A stretch of 64,000 bases of DNA, taken from Bacteroidaceae bacterium. GTDB lineage: Bacteria > Bacteroidota > Bacteroidia > Bacteroidales > Bacteroidaceae. Positions 26,128 to 35,398 of this stretch are shown in pieces (within the stretch, counting starts at the first letter, position 1; every line of letters begins with the position of its first letter). Both the position numbers and the translations under genes were made by a program. The notes below the pieces were generated by a model, which was given only the letters and a program-made list of their open reading frames with translations, was not told the DNA's origin and ran no database searches. Where the stretch lies: positions 148,523 through 212,522 of the forward strand of contig JAFZSA010000011.1 of assembly GCA_017619585.1 (NCBI GenBank). Reading direction: 5' to 3'.

Positions 26128-26731
26128 CTTTCAGATTTAAAATTCAAAATTTAACTTTGTGGCAATATTCACCCTTTTGAACTTTCACGATTCTAAATCG
26201 AAACAGAATCAAGAATGTGAATTCAGCCAAAAACATGCAGAAATGCAAATTTTCAATATTAAAGTAAGTCGTAAAGGTGATAAAATATACAAGTCTGGCT
26301 TTCTTTGAATTATAGCACTTATAAGTAACAAAAAACGGCCATTAAGCCCCAAAATGGAGCGATTTTCAAAAGTATTTACATTTCACTGAAGTGCAATACA
26401 AAGATATTTACATTAAATTACTGAATTATAGTTCTTTATGATTAGAATAGAATAATGCATATTATTCAGTTTTACAAATAAAATTGCATAATTCAAAACT
26501 GTAAACGTGATGTGTGAATTGCGAATTCACATTTGTACATTTAAATTCAGATTACAAATTCAGTTTTCTGAAGCACATAAGTGTGCTATTGTTGTAAATT
26601 CGATTTACAAATACAAATCACAATTTTAAACTGGAAAATCGTAAAAATGGCCGATTTTTGCCATTTTTTGAATGCTTAAAGAATACACGTACAGCACTGA
26701 AATCACGCGATTTTACGCGATTCTCAGCGCA
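26128..26731. other. AT-rich gene-free region with many inverted repeats
   Basis: No ORF of note in about 600 bases. Visible palindromes include TGTGAATT-GCG-AATTCACA near 26513-26531, GTAAAT-TCG-ATTTAC near 26595-26610 and CACTGAAGTG near 26382-26392. TTTACAT and TTACAAAT recur several times. It could be a regulatory or DNA-architecture region, or a deleted gene's remains. Confidence 0.6.
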
Positions 26732-26800
26732 TAGAAAAAGGCCCTAACTTGCTATTTTTCAGAAGAGAGGGCCTTATTTTTCGTGTAAGCCTACGCTTAC
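26732..26800 (-). terminator. Terminator of the amn-holA unit
   Basis: On the minus strand a GTAAGC-GTAG-GCTTAC hairpin (26800-26785) is followed by AAGGCCCT (26775-26768) pairing with AGGGCCTT (26745-26738) and TTTTTC. Confidence 0.78.
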
Positions 26801-26814
26801 AATCTAGACAAAAA

Positions 26815-27843
26815 TCAGTGCAAAATAAAGTATATAAGCTCTTGTAAAAGCTCCTCTTTTGGGGTTTTACATCCCCCTACCCCTTTACCTTTGGCGTCAG
26901 TTTTGCGTATTTCAGAAAGAATCTGCAAAACCTTCACTCCTCTGTAGTTTCGGTAGGCGGGAATAATGTCTTTTCTGGCTTGCCATTCCGGCATGCCTAA
27001 CCAGGCTGCAACTCCCCTATCACTTTTATCGGGTGCATAATATGCCAGCAAAACTGCAGAAAAAAATGTAAATAAATTGGAAAGTGTCTGCGGTAAAGCA
27101 AATTTCTGCTGTTGGCCTTGATAGTACTTTACTATCTGCATGCTCTTGAAAACATCTTTCACGGCCAAAGCAGAACGCAATTCAAAATCATTGAATTCCT
27201 TGCTCATTCCCGTAAGCTCCTCTACCCTGCTTGCCGTTACGCAATTCTCAGACTCTGTAAGCGAGAGCAAGAGTTTGTCCATTTCAGCAGAAAGACGGCA
27301 CAAATCAGCGCCTACATGCCCTGCCAGCATCTGCACAGCCTGAGTCTCTATCTTTACCTTCTTACGGTTAAAATACTGCGTGATAAACGTGGGCAGCTGG
27401 CTATCATACAGTCTCTTGCTCTCATAAATGACGCCTATCTGATCAATCTGCTTTGTTACAGCCTTGCGTTTATCCAGCACTCCGTGCTTATAGCAGATAA
27501 TAAGCACCGTAGTGGGTGTATAATGCTGCATATAAGCCTCTAGAGCGTCTAACGAGCGCATAGCCTGAGCTTCGCGTACCAGAACTATGCGACGGTCAGC
27601 CATCATAGGATATGCCCTGGCCAGTTCCACAACCTTATCGGCCGTAACTTCCAGACCATAGACAACATCCAGGTTAAAATCGCGTTCCTCTGGCTTCAAC
27701 AACGTTTCCGTCAGGAAATCGCTCAGTTTATCTATATAGTAATCCTCGGCACCCATCAACAGATAGACGGGCTTCACCTCTCCTGCACGCACAGAACGTA
27801 TAATATCCTCGTGCGTGATTCCTCCTTTTGCCTGAGCTGCCAT
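26815..27843 (-). CDS. holA: DNA polymerase III subunit delta
   Basis: The 342-residue protein has the family start VKPVYLLMGAEDYYIDKL, the degenerate ATPase-like VYGLEVTADKVVELARAYPMMADRRIVLVREAQ and a helical C-terminal collar domain (LSNLFTFFSAVLLAYYA). It is the wrench subunit of the clamp loader. Its start overlaps the end of the AMP nucleosidase gene by one base (TAATG). GGVGGCKTP near the C-terminus is a variable loop. Confidence 0.9.
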   Translation of the reverse strand: MAAQAKGGITHEDIIRSVRAGEVKPVYLLMGAEDYYIDKLSDFLTETLLKPEERDFNLDVVYGLEVTADKVVELARAYPMMADRRIVLVREAQAMRSLDALEAYMQHYTPTTVLIICYKHGVLDKRKAVTKQIDQIGVIYESKRLYDSQLPTFITQYFNRKKVKIETQAVQMLAGHVGADLCRLSAEMDKLLLSLTESENCVTASRVEELTGMSKEFNDFELRSALAVKDVFKSMQIVKYYQGQQQKFALPQTLSNLFTFFSAVLLAYYAPDKSDRGVAAWLGMPEWQARKDIIPAYRNYRGVKVLQILSEIRKTDAKGKGVGGCKTPKEELLQELIYFILH

Positions 27844-28619
27844 TAATAGTCGAATTTCAAGTGACGAACAGTCTTCTTCTCCTGTTTAATCATCTCCAAA
27901 GCCTGAATACCTATGCCAACATGGTCTTCGACGTATTTGCTTGTCACAATCCTGTCACTCTCATCTGTCTTAACACCTTCAGGAATCATAGGATTGTCAC
28001 TTACCAGCAAAAGAGCCCCCGTAGGAATATGGTTGGCAAATCCGCAAGTAAAGAGCGTTGCCGTCTCCATATCCACAGCCATAGCACGTGTAGAACGCAG
28101 ATACTCCTTGAACTTGTCATCATGCTCCCAAACACGTCGGTTGGTGGTATAGACCGTGCCTGTCCAATAGTCAAAACCATTATCTCGGATGGTACTGGAG
28201 ATGGCACGCTGCAGCATAAATGCAGGCAAAGCCGGCACCTCTGGCGGGAAGTAGTCGTTACTGGTACCTTCGCCCCTGATACCGGCAATAGGCAGAATAA
28301 GATCACCACGCTGCGTCTTGCTGGAGATACCGCCACACTTACCCAGGAACAGGCAAGCCTTGGGCTTTATGGCACTCAGAAGGTCCATAATAATAGCCGC
28401 ATTGGGACTTCCCATACCGAAGTTGATGATACTGATACCATCCGCTGTTGCCGAACGCATATTAGAAGTGTAATCAGGTGCTTCTATACCGAACCTGTTG
28501 CAGAAAATATCCACATAATTATTGAAATTGGTTAGCAAAACATATTCGCCAAACTCCTCCAGCTTCTTATGTGTGTATCTGGGCAACCAATTTTCTACAA
28601 TCTCTTGCTTGGTTTTCAT
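27843..28619 (-). CDS. amn: AMP nucleosidase
   Basis: The 258-residue protein is of the nucleoside phosphorylase fold with INFGMGSPNAAIIMDLL, CLFLGKCGG, RGEGTSNDYFPPEVPALP and the active-site MAVDMETATLFTCGF. It splits AMP into adenine and ribose-5-phosphate. It is the short Bacteroidota form, lacking the N-terminal regulatory domain of E. coli Amn (about 480 residues). It leads the amn-holA unit from a TATCTTTG promoter. Confidence 0.92.
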   Translation of the reverse strand: MKTKQEIVENWLPRYTHKKLEEFGEYVLLTNFNNYVDIFCNRFGIEAPDYTSNMRSATADGISIINFGMGSPNAAIIMDLLSAIKPKACLFLGKCGGISSKTQRGDLILPIAGIRGEGTSNDYFPPEVPALPAFMLQRAISSTIRDNGFDYWTGTVYTTNRRVWEHDDKFKEYLRSTRAMAVDMETATLFTCGFANHIPTGALLLVSDNPMIPEGVKTDESDRIVTSKYVEDHVGIGIQALEMIKQEKKTVRHLKFDY

Positions 28620-28635
28620 AATTTATATAATTTTG
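28605..28635 (+). promoter_or_regulatory. Promoter of the HsdR-N-like gene
   Basis: TTG (28605-28607), 20 bases, TAATTTTG (28628-28635). Confidence 0.55.
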
Positions 28636-28639
28636 TAGG

Positions 28640-28672
28640 CAAAGATACAAATTATTCTCATTATTCTTCAAA
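28640..28672 (-). promoter_or_regulatory. Promoter of the amn-holA unit
   Basis: On the minus strand TTTG (28672-28669), 21 bases, TATCTTTG (28647-28640). It overlaps the start of the divergent gene at 28672. Confidence 0.65.
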
Positions 28673-29127
28673 TGGAAGTGCTGAATTTACCAAAAACGGA
28701 CCTAAAGTTACAAAGAAAGGGAAACAGACTGATGGTTTTTGACATTTTACGCAAAAAAATGATTACCCTTACGCCAGAAGAGTGGGTTCGCCAGCACTTT
28801 ATTCACTTTCTCATTAACCAAAAAGGCTACAATGCCTCATGCATTGCCAACGAGGTATCTCTTTGCCTGAACAATACACAAAAGCGTTGCGACACCGTCG
28901 TCTATGGTTCGCAAGCCCAACCAATCATGATTATAGAATACAAGGCACCTCACATCCCAATCAGTCAAAAGGTTTTCAACCAAATAAGCAGATACAATAT
29001 AAAAATGCGCGTACGTTGGTTTATTGTTAGCAACGGAATGCAACATTATTGTTGTAGAATCAACTATGAGAACGAGACATACGAATTCCTCCCGGACATC
29101 CCCTCGTGGAAAGAGCTTTGCCCATAA
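28672..29127 (+). CDS. HsdR-N-terminal-like (HSDR_N_2) nuclease-fold protein
   Basis: The 151-residue protein carries a PD-(D/E)xK-like core: RCDTVVYGSQAQPIMIIEYKAP gives the Asp and Glu-x-Lys (residues about 72-92), preceded by QKRC and followed by a helical and strand region (RVRWFIVSNGMQHYCC). It matches stand-alone domains related to the N-terminus of type I restriction subunit R. No helicase, HsdM or HsdS gene is nearby, so a restriction role is unlikely. Its real function is unknown. Confidence 0.82.
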   Translation: MEVLNLPKTDLKLQRKGNRLMVFDILRKKMITLTPEEWVRQHFIHFLINQKGYNASCIANEVSLCLNNTQKRCDTVVYGSQAQPIMIIEYKAPHIPISQKVFNQISRYNIKMRVRWFIVSNGMQHYCCRINYENETYEFLPDIPSWKELCP

Positions 29128-29130
29128 ATG

Positions 29131-29173
29131 AAATACGCCCACCCTTATCCAGGATGAGCGTATTTGCTTTTTA
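29131..29173 (+). terminator. Intrinsic terminator
   Basis: AAATACGC (29131-29138) pairs with GCGTATTT (29158-29165), followed by GCTTTTTATT; it can also serve the convergent zinc-ribbon gene. Confidence 0.75.
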
Positions 29174-29189
29174 TTGAAAGACTGTTTCC

Positions 29190-30023
29190 TTAATCTTCTG
29201 CCTTTTCGTCTGCCTTCTTGCGAGTAGCTCTTCTGCGCTTTGGCTTCTCCTCTTTTCCTACCAGTTCTACACCAGCCAGTTCGGGGTCAACCATAATACG
29301 ACCGCAGTACTCGCAAACAATGATTTTCTTGCGCATACGGATATCCAACTGACGCTGAGGTGGAATCTTATTGAAGCAACCGCCACAAGCATCACGCTGT
29401 ACATATACAACGCCCAGACCATTACGGCTGTTTCTACGGATACGCTTGAATGCGCCAAGCAAACGGGGCTCGATGGTCAGCTCCAGATTCTTAGCCTTCT
29501 CACGCAGTTTATCCTCGTCAGCCTTGGTCTCAGCAATAATCTCTTCCAATTCACCACGCTTAACATCCAGGTCAGCACGTCTGTCGTTAGCCAACAGGTT
29601 GCAACGGGTAATCTCAGCAGTCTTGCTCTCAACCAATGACTTTGCCTCGGCTATCTTCTTCTCGTTCAGTACATTATCCAACTCAGCATACTCAATCTGC
29701 TTGCTCAGAGTATCATACTCGCGATTGTTTCTCACGCTGTCCATCTGAGTCTTATAGCGCTCGATGTTGCTGTTGTTAACCTCTATGTCACCGTTACGCT
29801 GGTTGATTTCACGCTTCAGCTCAGCCACCTCTGCAGTAATCTTATCTACACGGGTAGCCAAACCTTCTATCTCGTCCTCCAAGTCCTGAACCTCAAGAGG
29901 CAACTCACCACGAAGAGTTTTGATCTTGTCAATCTCCGTCAGCAGCTTCTGCAGTTCATACAAGTTCTTCAGTTTTTCCTCCACGCTCAAATCAGCGGGA
30001 TCCTTAGCTTTTTCTCTTGCCAT
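29190..30023 (-). CDS. C4-type zinc-ribbon protein with long coiled coil
   Basis: The 277-residue protein has a coiled coil over about residues 10-185 (Glu, Lys, Leu rich) and a C-terminal zinc ribbon with CGGCFNKIPPQ and CEYCGRIM, then a basic tail (KPKRRRATRKKA). The family is widespread in Bacteroidota and Actinobacteria and is often next to nif3, as here (46-base gap). Nucleic-acid binding is plausible but not shown. Confidence 0.87.
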   Translation of the reverse strand: MAREKAKDPADLSVEEKLKNLYELQKLLTEIDKIKTLRGELPLEVQDLEDEIEGLATRVDKITAEVAELKREINQRNGDIEVNNSNIERYKTQMDSVRNNREYDTLSKQIEYAELDNVLNEKKIAEAKSLVESKTAEITRCNLLANDRRADLDVKRGELEEIIAETKADEDKLREKAKNLELTIEPRLLGAFKRIRRNSRNGLGVVYVQRDACGGCFNKIPPQRQLDIRMRKKIIVCEYCGRIMVDPELAGVELVGKEEKPKRRRATRKKADEKAED

Positions 30024-30051
30024 AATTATTATTATCGATTTGAAAATATAC

Positions 30052-30067
30052 TCTAAACTCTAAACTA
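30052..30067. repeat. Short heptamer tract
   Basis: CTCTAAA twice in tandem, in the spacer between nif3 and the zinc-ribbon gene. Confidence 0.5.
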
Positions 30068-30069
30068 AA

Positions 30070-30885
30070 TCAAAGGTACTTTATCGGATTCGTACAAACG
30101 GTTGTCTTAAAGACAGCCAGATTGGGGAACCTATCCTCTATCACATTACGGAATATATCCGTTGTATACTGCTCGCTCTGGTAATGGCCCAATACACCAA
30201 TCTGTATCTGTTGGGCATGTCCAAAGTATTGATGGTAATGCATTTCACCCGTCAAGAAAGCATCAGCCTTCTGTTTGATAGCCTCATCCAACAGGAAATC
30301 GCCCGCTCCACCACAGATAGCCACACATTGGATGGGACGCTGCAGCAACTCATTATGCAACAGGCATTCCACACCAAAGGCTTGCTTCACTCTTTGCAGG
30401 AAAACCAGTGAGTCTTCACCCTCTGTCAGATAACCTATCACGCCGTTACCTCCCAGCACCATACGTTCTTTGGCCTCAGTCTGTACAGGGACTCTTCTCT
30501 GCTGCATCAGTTCCACGTCAACTAGGCCCAAGCGTTCTGCTATGGCGTAGTTCACGCCGTCAATAGCGCTGTCCAGATTGGTATGTGCAGAATAGATATT
30601 AATATCGTTCTGTACAGCCATCCTAACACAACGCTGTACCATATCTGTATCAGAAAGTACTTTCAGGCCACGGAACAATAAAGGATGATGGGATACAATC
30701 AAATTGCACCCCAAATCTATGGCCTCTGAAATGACCTCTTCAGTCACGTCAAGACACAATAAAACCCCTGAGACTTCCGCCTCTGTCAGTCCAACCTGCA
30801 AGCCAGCATTATCATAACTTTCCTGCAAGGGCAGAGGCGCGAAATTTTCAAGGGCGTTCATCACTTCCCGAACTGTCACGCTCAT
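30070..30885 (-). CDS. Nif3-like dinuclear metal centre protein (DUF34)
   Basis: The 271-residue protein has QESYDNAGLQVG, IVSHHPLLFRG (metal-binding His pair), YSAHTNLDSAIDGVN and the C-terminal GEMHYHQYFGHAQQ and GHYQSEQY metal ligands. Members bind two divalent metals and are linked to GTP cyclohydrolase-type chemistry or damage control, without agreed function. The start is set at 30885 (MSVTVREVMNALE): a full promoter lies at 30907-30938, inside the upstream extension of the frame, so a start at 30960 cannot be used by that transcript. Confidence 0.88.
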   Translation of the reverse strand: MSVTVREVMNALENFAPLPLQESYDNAGLQVGLTEAEVSGVLLCLDVTEEVISEAIDLGCNLIVSHHPLLFRGLKVLSDTDMVQRCVRMAVQNDINIYSAHTNLDSAIDGVNYAIAERLGLVDVELMQQRRVPVQTEAKERMVLGGNGVIGYLTEGEDSLVFLQRVKQAFGVECLLHNELLQRPIQCVAICGGAGDFLLDEAIKQKADAFLTGEMHYHQYFGHAQQIQIGVLGHYQSEQYTTDIFRNVIEDRFPNLAVFKTTVCTNPIKYL

Positions 30886-30906
30886 AGTAAGTACGTTTCT
30901 TGGGCG

Positions 30907-30938
30907 CAAAGGTACGCCAAAAGAAGATAAATACCAAA
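30907..30938 (-). promoter_or_regulatory. Promoter of the nif3-zinc-ribbon unit
   Basis: On the minus strand TTTGG (30938-30934), 19 bases, TACCTTTG (30914-30907). Confidence 0.78.
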
Positions 30939-30943
30939 TATAT

Positions 30944-30975
30944 TTTGTTTTTTCTACCAATTAGCGCTATCTTTG
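30944..30975 (+). promoter_or_regulatory. Promoter of the agmatine unit
   Basis: TTTG (30944-30947), 20 bases, TATCTTTG (30968-30975). The -33 elements of the two divergent promoters lie only 5 bases apart. Confidence 0.75.
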
Positions 30976-31011
30976 CAACCACTTTATATATATATAATAG
31001 GTAAGAGAAAG

Positions 31012-32157
31012 ATGGCTATACACTTCCAACGACCCACCACATCAATCACCGACCTGCTTCTGCAACTCAGATACGATGAGGAAAATGGTCCTGAACTCAC
31101 AGAGATTCGGTCAACCCAACTGCCACCCGAATGGTATCCGCAATGCGCTGTTCAGCTTACATGGCCCCATGCCGGTACAGACTGGGCTCCCGTTCTGAAG
31201 GAAGTGACACGATGCTATATCCAGATGGCCATGCAGATTGCCTCTCGCGAGAAGCTTATCATAGTCACCCCAGAGCCCGATCAGGTTAAGGCACTACTTA
31301 CAGAACAACTCCCCAAGGACATCTGTGAGCAGATAACATACTGTGCCATGCCTACCAACGACACATGGGCTCGTGACCACGGCTTCATAACTCTGCTTAC
31401 CGAAACAGGTACACGCCTATTAGACTTCAGATTCAATGGCTGGGGCGAGAAGTTCCCTGCAGAACTGGACAACCAGATAAACCGTAACCTTCTGCAACAA
31501 GGTATCTTCAAGGGCGAATACGAGGAGCATCTTGATTTCGTCCTGGAGGGCGGAAGCATAGAGAGTGACGGCCGAGGTACTATCATGACCACCAGTCATT
31601 GCCTGCTGGCGCCTCATAGAAACCAGCCACTTACGCAGGCTGATATAGAGAAACGCCTACTCTCCTTCCTACATGCCGAACGAATCCTATGGCTAGACCA
31701 TGGCTATCTGGCAGGTGATGACACAGACAGCCACATAGACACGCTGGCACGTTTCTGTCCCAATGATACCATCGCCTATGTACAATGTACCGATACAGAG
31801 GACGAGCACTACACCGAACTGCATCTGATGGAAGAACAGCTACGCACCTTCCAAACACTCAGCGGTGAGCCTTATACGTTAGTACCCCTTCCTATGGCAC
31901 CCAAGCGTTTTGACGAAGAAGGTAACCGATTACCTGCCACCTATGCCAACTTCCTTGTCATCAACAAGGCGGTGCTGATGCCCACGTACGGTGATTACGA
32001 ACTGGACCGTCAGGCACACAACCAATTGGCCAAGGCATTTCCCAAGCATGAGATTGTGGACATCGACAGCCAAACGCTCATCCTTCAGCACGGCTCCCTG
32101 CATTGCAGCGCCATGCAGTTCCCCGTAGGGGCCTTGAAAGTGAAGAGTGAAGAATGA
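31012..32157 (+). CDS. aguA: Agmatine deiminase
   Basis: The 381-residue enzyme carries the full AguA set: NDTWARDHGF, LEGGSIESDG, GDDTDSHIDTLARF with the catalytic His, LPATYANFLVIN, and GSLHCSAMQ with the nucleophile Cys near the end. It hydrolyses agmatine to N-carbamoylputrescine. The ATG at 31012 is preferred, since a TTG further up overlaps the -7 box at 30968-30975. The last residues, KVKSEE, come from a GAAGAGT heptamer tract that supplies the stop codon. aguB follows, so the two make putrescine. Confidence 0.93.
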   Translation: MAIHFQRPTTSITDLLLQLRYDEENGPELTEIRSTQLPPEWYPQCAVQLTWPHAGTDWAPVLKEVTRCYIQMAMQIASREKLIIVTPEPDQVKALLTEQLPKDICEQITYCAMPTNDTWARDHGFITLLTETGTRLLDFRFNGWGEKFPAELDNQINRNLLQQGIFKGEYEEHLDFVLEGGSIESDGRGTIMTTSHCLLAPHRNQPLTQADIEKRLLSFLHAERILWLDHGYLAGDDTDSHIDTLARFCPNDTIAYVQCTDTEDEHYTELHLMEEQLRTFQTLSGEPYTLVPLPMAPKRFDEEGNRLPATYANFLVINKAVLMPTYGDYELDRQAHNQLAKAFPKHEIVDIDSQTLILQHGSLHCSAMQFPVGALKVKSEE

Positions 32158-32170
32158 AGAGTGAAGAATT
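32139..32170 (+). repeat. GAAGAGT/GAAGAAT heptamer tract
   Basis: Four 7-base units at the 3' end of aguA, including its TGA, continuing into the spacer before aguB. Confidence 0.8.
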
Positions 32171-32213
32171 AATCTATCGGAGTACTCAGATTAATCAGAA
32201 TAATCAGAGAAAA

Positions 32214-33095
32214 ATGAAAATAGGAATCATACAACAAAGCTGTACAGCTGACGTAGAAAGCAACAAGCAGAAACTGGCTCAAGGCATTGCCCAGGCAGCC
32301 AAGCAAGGAGCACAGTTAGTTGTTTTGCAGGAGCTGCACAACAGCCTTTATTTCTGCCAGGTGGAAAATGTTGACAACTTCTCTTTGGCAGAACCGATAC
32401 CCGGTCCCAGTACCGAGTTCTACGGCAATCTGGCCCGTCAGTACAAGGTAGTACTGGTAACAAGCCTTTTCGAACGCAGAGCTGCCGGTTTGTATCACAA
32501 TACGGCTGTGGTCTTTGAGAAAGACGGTTCCATTGCCGGAAAGTATCGTAAGATGCACATACCTGACGACCCAGCATATTATGAGAAGTTCTACTTCACC
32601 CCAGGCGACCTTGGGTTCCATCCCATTCGCACCAGTTTAGGTGTGTTAGGCGTGCAGGTCTGCTGGGATCAGTGGTATCCAGAAGGTGCCCGTCTGATGG
32701 CCCTGCAGGGAGCCGAGTTGCTCATCTACCCCACCGCCATCGGCTATGAGAGCAGCGATACGCCCGAGGAGCAGGAACGTCAGCGCGAAGCATGGACAAC
32801 CGTTCAACGTGGGCATGCCGTAGCAAACGGACTGCCTGTGATTGCCGTCAACCGTGTAGGTCACGAACCCGACCCAAGCGGTCAAACCAATGGCATCCAG
32901 TTCTGGGGCAGTAGCTTTGTAGCTGGTCCACAGGGAGAGATACTATACCGTGCCCCAAAAGATGAAGAAGCCATCACCGTGGTAGAGATTGATATGAAGC
33001 GCTCGGAGAATGTCCGCCGTTGGTGGCCCTTCCTGCGCGACAGAAGAATAGAAGAATTTGCGCCCTTAGCGCAACGATTTCTCGATGAGAAATAA
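32214..33095 (+). CDS. aguB: N-carbamoylputrescine amidase
   Basis: The 293-residue nitrilase-fold enzyme has the Glu (VVLQELHNSLYF), Lys (YRKMHIPDDP) and Cys (VQVCWDQWYPEGARL) of the catalytic triad and AVNRVGHEPD. It converts N-carbamoylputrescine to putrescine, CO2 and ammonia. The ATG at 32214 (MKIGIIQQSCTAD) fits the family; the frame also opens earlier, at 32154, inside a heptamer tract, adding 20 residues unlike any homologue. Confidence 0.93.
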   Translation: MKIGIIQQSCTADVESNKQKLAQGIAQAAKQGAQLVVLQELHNSLYFCQVENVDNFSLAEPIPGPSTEFYGNLARQYKVVLVTSLFERRAAGLYHNTAVVFEKDGSIAGKYRKMHIPDDPAYYEKFYFTPGDLGFHPIRTSLGVLGVQVCWDQWYPEGARLMALQGAELLIYPTAIGYESSDTPEEQERQREAWTTVQRGHAVANGLPVIAVNRVGHEPDPSGQTNGIQFWGSSFVAGPQGEILYRAPKDEEAITVVEIDMKRSENVRRWWPFLRDRRIEEFAPLAQRFLDEK

Positions 33096-33096
33096 C

Positions 33097-33168
33097 CCGT
33101 AATACCGTGATAACGTTATAACGTAACAACAAGGATAATAACGAAATAACGAAAAACGATAATAAAGA
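33097..33168. repeat. TAACG octamer repeat tract
   Basis: GATAACGTTATAACGT and later ATAACGAAATAACGAA fill the 75-base spacer between aguB and glnN at about 8-base spacing. Confidence 0.65.
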
Positions 33169-33170
33169 AC

Positions 33171-35363
33171 ATGTCAAGTACACTCAGATTTCAAGTAGTA
33201 AGAGGAGCTTTCAATAAGAAACCCATTTCTGTTCCCAATCGTACAGAACGCCCAAGCGAATTCTTTGGCAAATACGTTTTCAACCGCGAGAAAATGTACC
33301 AGTATCTTCCTGCCAAGGTTTACAAGAAGATGTGCGATGTGATGGACAATGGAGAGACACTGGATTTGGCAACTGCCAACATCGTGGCAGAGGGCATGAA
33401 GAAGTGGGCTATGCAACTGGGCGCCACCCATTGTACACACTGGTTCCAACCCCTCACCGAAGGAACAGCCGAGAAGCACGACGGCTTTGTGGAACACGAT
33501 GGCAAGGGAGGATTGGTAGAGGAATTCACCGGCAAGCAATTGGTTCAGCAGGAACCTGATGCCAGTTCATTCCCCAGCGGTGGTATCCGCTCTACCTTCG
33601 AAGCCCGTGGCTATAGTGCCTGGGACCCTGCCAGCCCTGTCTTTGTGGTAGGTGACACGCTGATGATCCCCACCGTATTCATTTCTTATACTGGTGAGGC
33701 TCTGGATTACAAGGCTCCGCTGAAGAAATCTTTGATGGCCGTTGATAAGGCTGCGACCGCCGTTGCACGCTATTTCTACCCCGAAACTAAGAAAGTTATC
33801 ACCAATCTGGGCTGGGAACAGGAATATTTCCTTGTAGACGAAGACCTCTATGCAGCCCGTCCTGACTTGGTAATGACCGGTCGTACCCTGATGGGCCATG
33901 ACAGCGCCAAGAACCAGCAGATGGACGACCATTACTTTGGTTCTATTCCCGGTCGTGTAGCGGCCTTCATGAAGGATCTGGAGATAAAGGCTCTTGAGTT
34001 GGGCATCCCCTGCAAGACCCGACATAACGAGGTTGCACCCAACCAGTTTGAGCTGGCTCCTATCTTCGAAGAGTGTAACTTGGCCGTAGACCACAATATG
34101 CTACTGATGATGCTTATGCGCAAGGTAGCCCGCAAGCATGGCTTCCGCTGTCTCCTGCACGAGAAGCCCTTTGGTGGTGTGAACGGAAGCGGAAAGCACA
34201 ACAACTGGAGTCTTTCTACAGACACCGGTGTGCTGCTGCATGTTCCCGGCAAGACCCCGCTGGACAACCTGCGCTTTGTCACCTTCTTGGTGGAGAGCCT
34301 GATGGCTGTATACCGTCACAACGGACTCTTGAAGGCCAGCATCATCTCGGCTACCAATGCACACCGTTTGGGCGCCAACGAGGCACCACCAGCTATCATC
34401 TCCAGTTTCCTGGGCAAGCAGCTCTCTGAATTACTGGACCATCTGGAGAACGCCACCGACGAGGAGATTATCAACCTCAAGGGGAAGCGTTCACTTACCT
34501 TGGATATTCCTCAGATTCCGGAATTACTGCTTGATAATACCGACCGCAACCGCACCTCTCCCTTTGCCTTCACTGGCAATCGTTTCGAGTTCCGTGCCGC
34601 AGGTTCACAAGCCAACTGCGCAGCATCCATGATAGTACTCAATACTGCAATGGCAGAGGCATTGACAAACTTCCAGCAGCGAGTTGACAAGCTCATCAAG
34701 GCTGGTACCGAGCCTATGAAGGCAGTTTTGAAGACTGTCCGTGAAGATATCAAGGCCTGCAAACCCATCCGTTTCGACGGCAATGGCTATAGCGAGGAAT
34801 GGAAGCAGGAAGCTGCCCGCCGTGGTTTAGACGTAGAGAACAGCGCACCTTTGATGCTGGACAACTACCTGAAGCCCGAGACCATCAAGATGTTTGGCGA
34901 CATGCATGTCCTCACGGAGGCAGAACTTGAGGCCCGTACTGAAATCAAGCAAGAGACCTACACCAAGAAGATTCAGATTGAGGCCCGCATTTTCGGAGAC
35001 CTTTGCCTGAACCATATTATCCCTGTTGCCACCAAGTACCAAAGTCAGCTGATAGACAATGTACACAAGGTTAAGGAGATCTTCCCCGAGCAAACTGCCC
35101 TGAAGGTCAGTGCCAACAATCTGGCCCTCATAGAGCGTATCAGCGAGCACAGCAGCTTCATTACAGAGAATGTGGAAGCACTGGTAGAAGCCCGTCGTGT
35201 TGCCAATAAGATTGAGAGCGTAAGAGAGAAAGCCATTGCCTATCATGATACCGTAGCGCCACTCTTAGAGAGCATCCGCTACCACATTGACGAGCTGGAA
35301 CTTATTGTTGATGACGAGTTGTGGCCACTACCCAAGTACCGCGAGATGCTTTTCATCCGATAA
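33171..35363 (+). CDS. glnN: Glutamine synthetase, type III
   Basis: The 730-residue protein is the large GSIII type, with VFNREKMYQYLP, GIRSTFEARGYSAWDP, NLGWEQEYFLVDE, RHNEVAPNQFELAP and KPFGGVNGSGKHNNWS for metal, ATP and glutamate binding. It assimilates ammonium into glutamine. It follows the agmatine genes, whose AguA and AguB both release ammonia, so co-transcription would make metabolic sense. It is full length. Confidence 0.96.
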   Translation: MSSTLRFQVVRGAFNKKPISVPNRTERPSEFFGKYVFNREKMYQYLPAKVYKKMCDVMDNGETLDLATANIVAEGMKKWAMQLGATHCTHWFQPLTEGTAEKHDGFVEHDGKGGLVEEFTGKQLVQQEPDASSFPSGGIRSTFEARGYSAWDPASPVFVVGDTLMIPTVFISYTGEALDYKAPLKKSLMAVDKAATAVARYFYPETKKVITNLGWEQEYFLVDEDLYAARPDLVMTGRTLMGHDSAKNQQMDDHYFGSIPGRVAAFMKDLEIKALELGIPCKTRHNEVAPNQFELAPIFEECNLAVDHNMLLMMLMRKVARKHGFRCLLHEKPFGGVNGSGKHNNWSLSTDTGVLLHVPGKTPLDNLRFVTFLVESLMAVYRHNGLLKASIISATNAHRLGANEAPPAIISSFLGKQLSELLDHLENATDEEIINLKGKRSLTLDIPQIPELLLDNTDRNRTSPFAFTGNRFEFRAAGSQANCAASMIVLNTAMAEALTNFQQRVDKLIKAGTEPMKAVLKTVREDIKACKPIRFDGNGYSEEWKQEAARRGLDVENSAPLMLDNYLKPETIKMFGDMHVLTEAELEARTEIKQETYTKKIQIEARIFGDLCLNHIIPVATKYQSQLIDNVHKVKEIFPEQTALKVSANNLALIERISEHSSFITENVEALVEARRVANKIESVREKAIAYHDTVAPLLESIRYHIDELELIVDDELWPLPKYREMLFIR

Positions 35364-35398
35364 CCTGTAATACTAATCATTAAACGTCACATTTCATC

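Noticed and set aside
25621..26814. Prophage or integrated element suggested by the cI-like gene and AT-rich spacer
   Set aside because: No integrase, structural phage gene, tRNA or attachment repeat is visible.
28672..29127. Restriction-modification locus
   Set aside because: Only an HsdR-N-like domain is present; no methylase, specificity or helicase gene is nearby.
30886..30960. 25-residue N-terminal extension of Nif3
   Set aside because: The promoter at 30907-30938 lies inside it.
30973..31011. TTG-initiated extension of AguA
   Set aside because: The TTG overlaps the -7 box, so it lies before the transcript start.
32154..32213. 20-residue extension of AguB (MKSEELIYRS)
   Set aside because: It is encoded by a heptamer tract and is unlike family beginnings.
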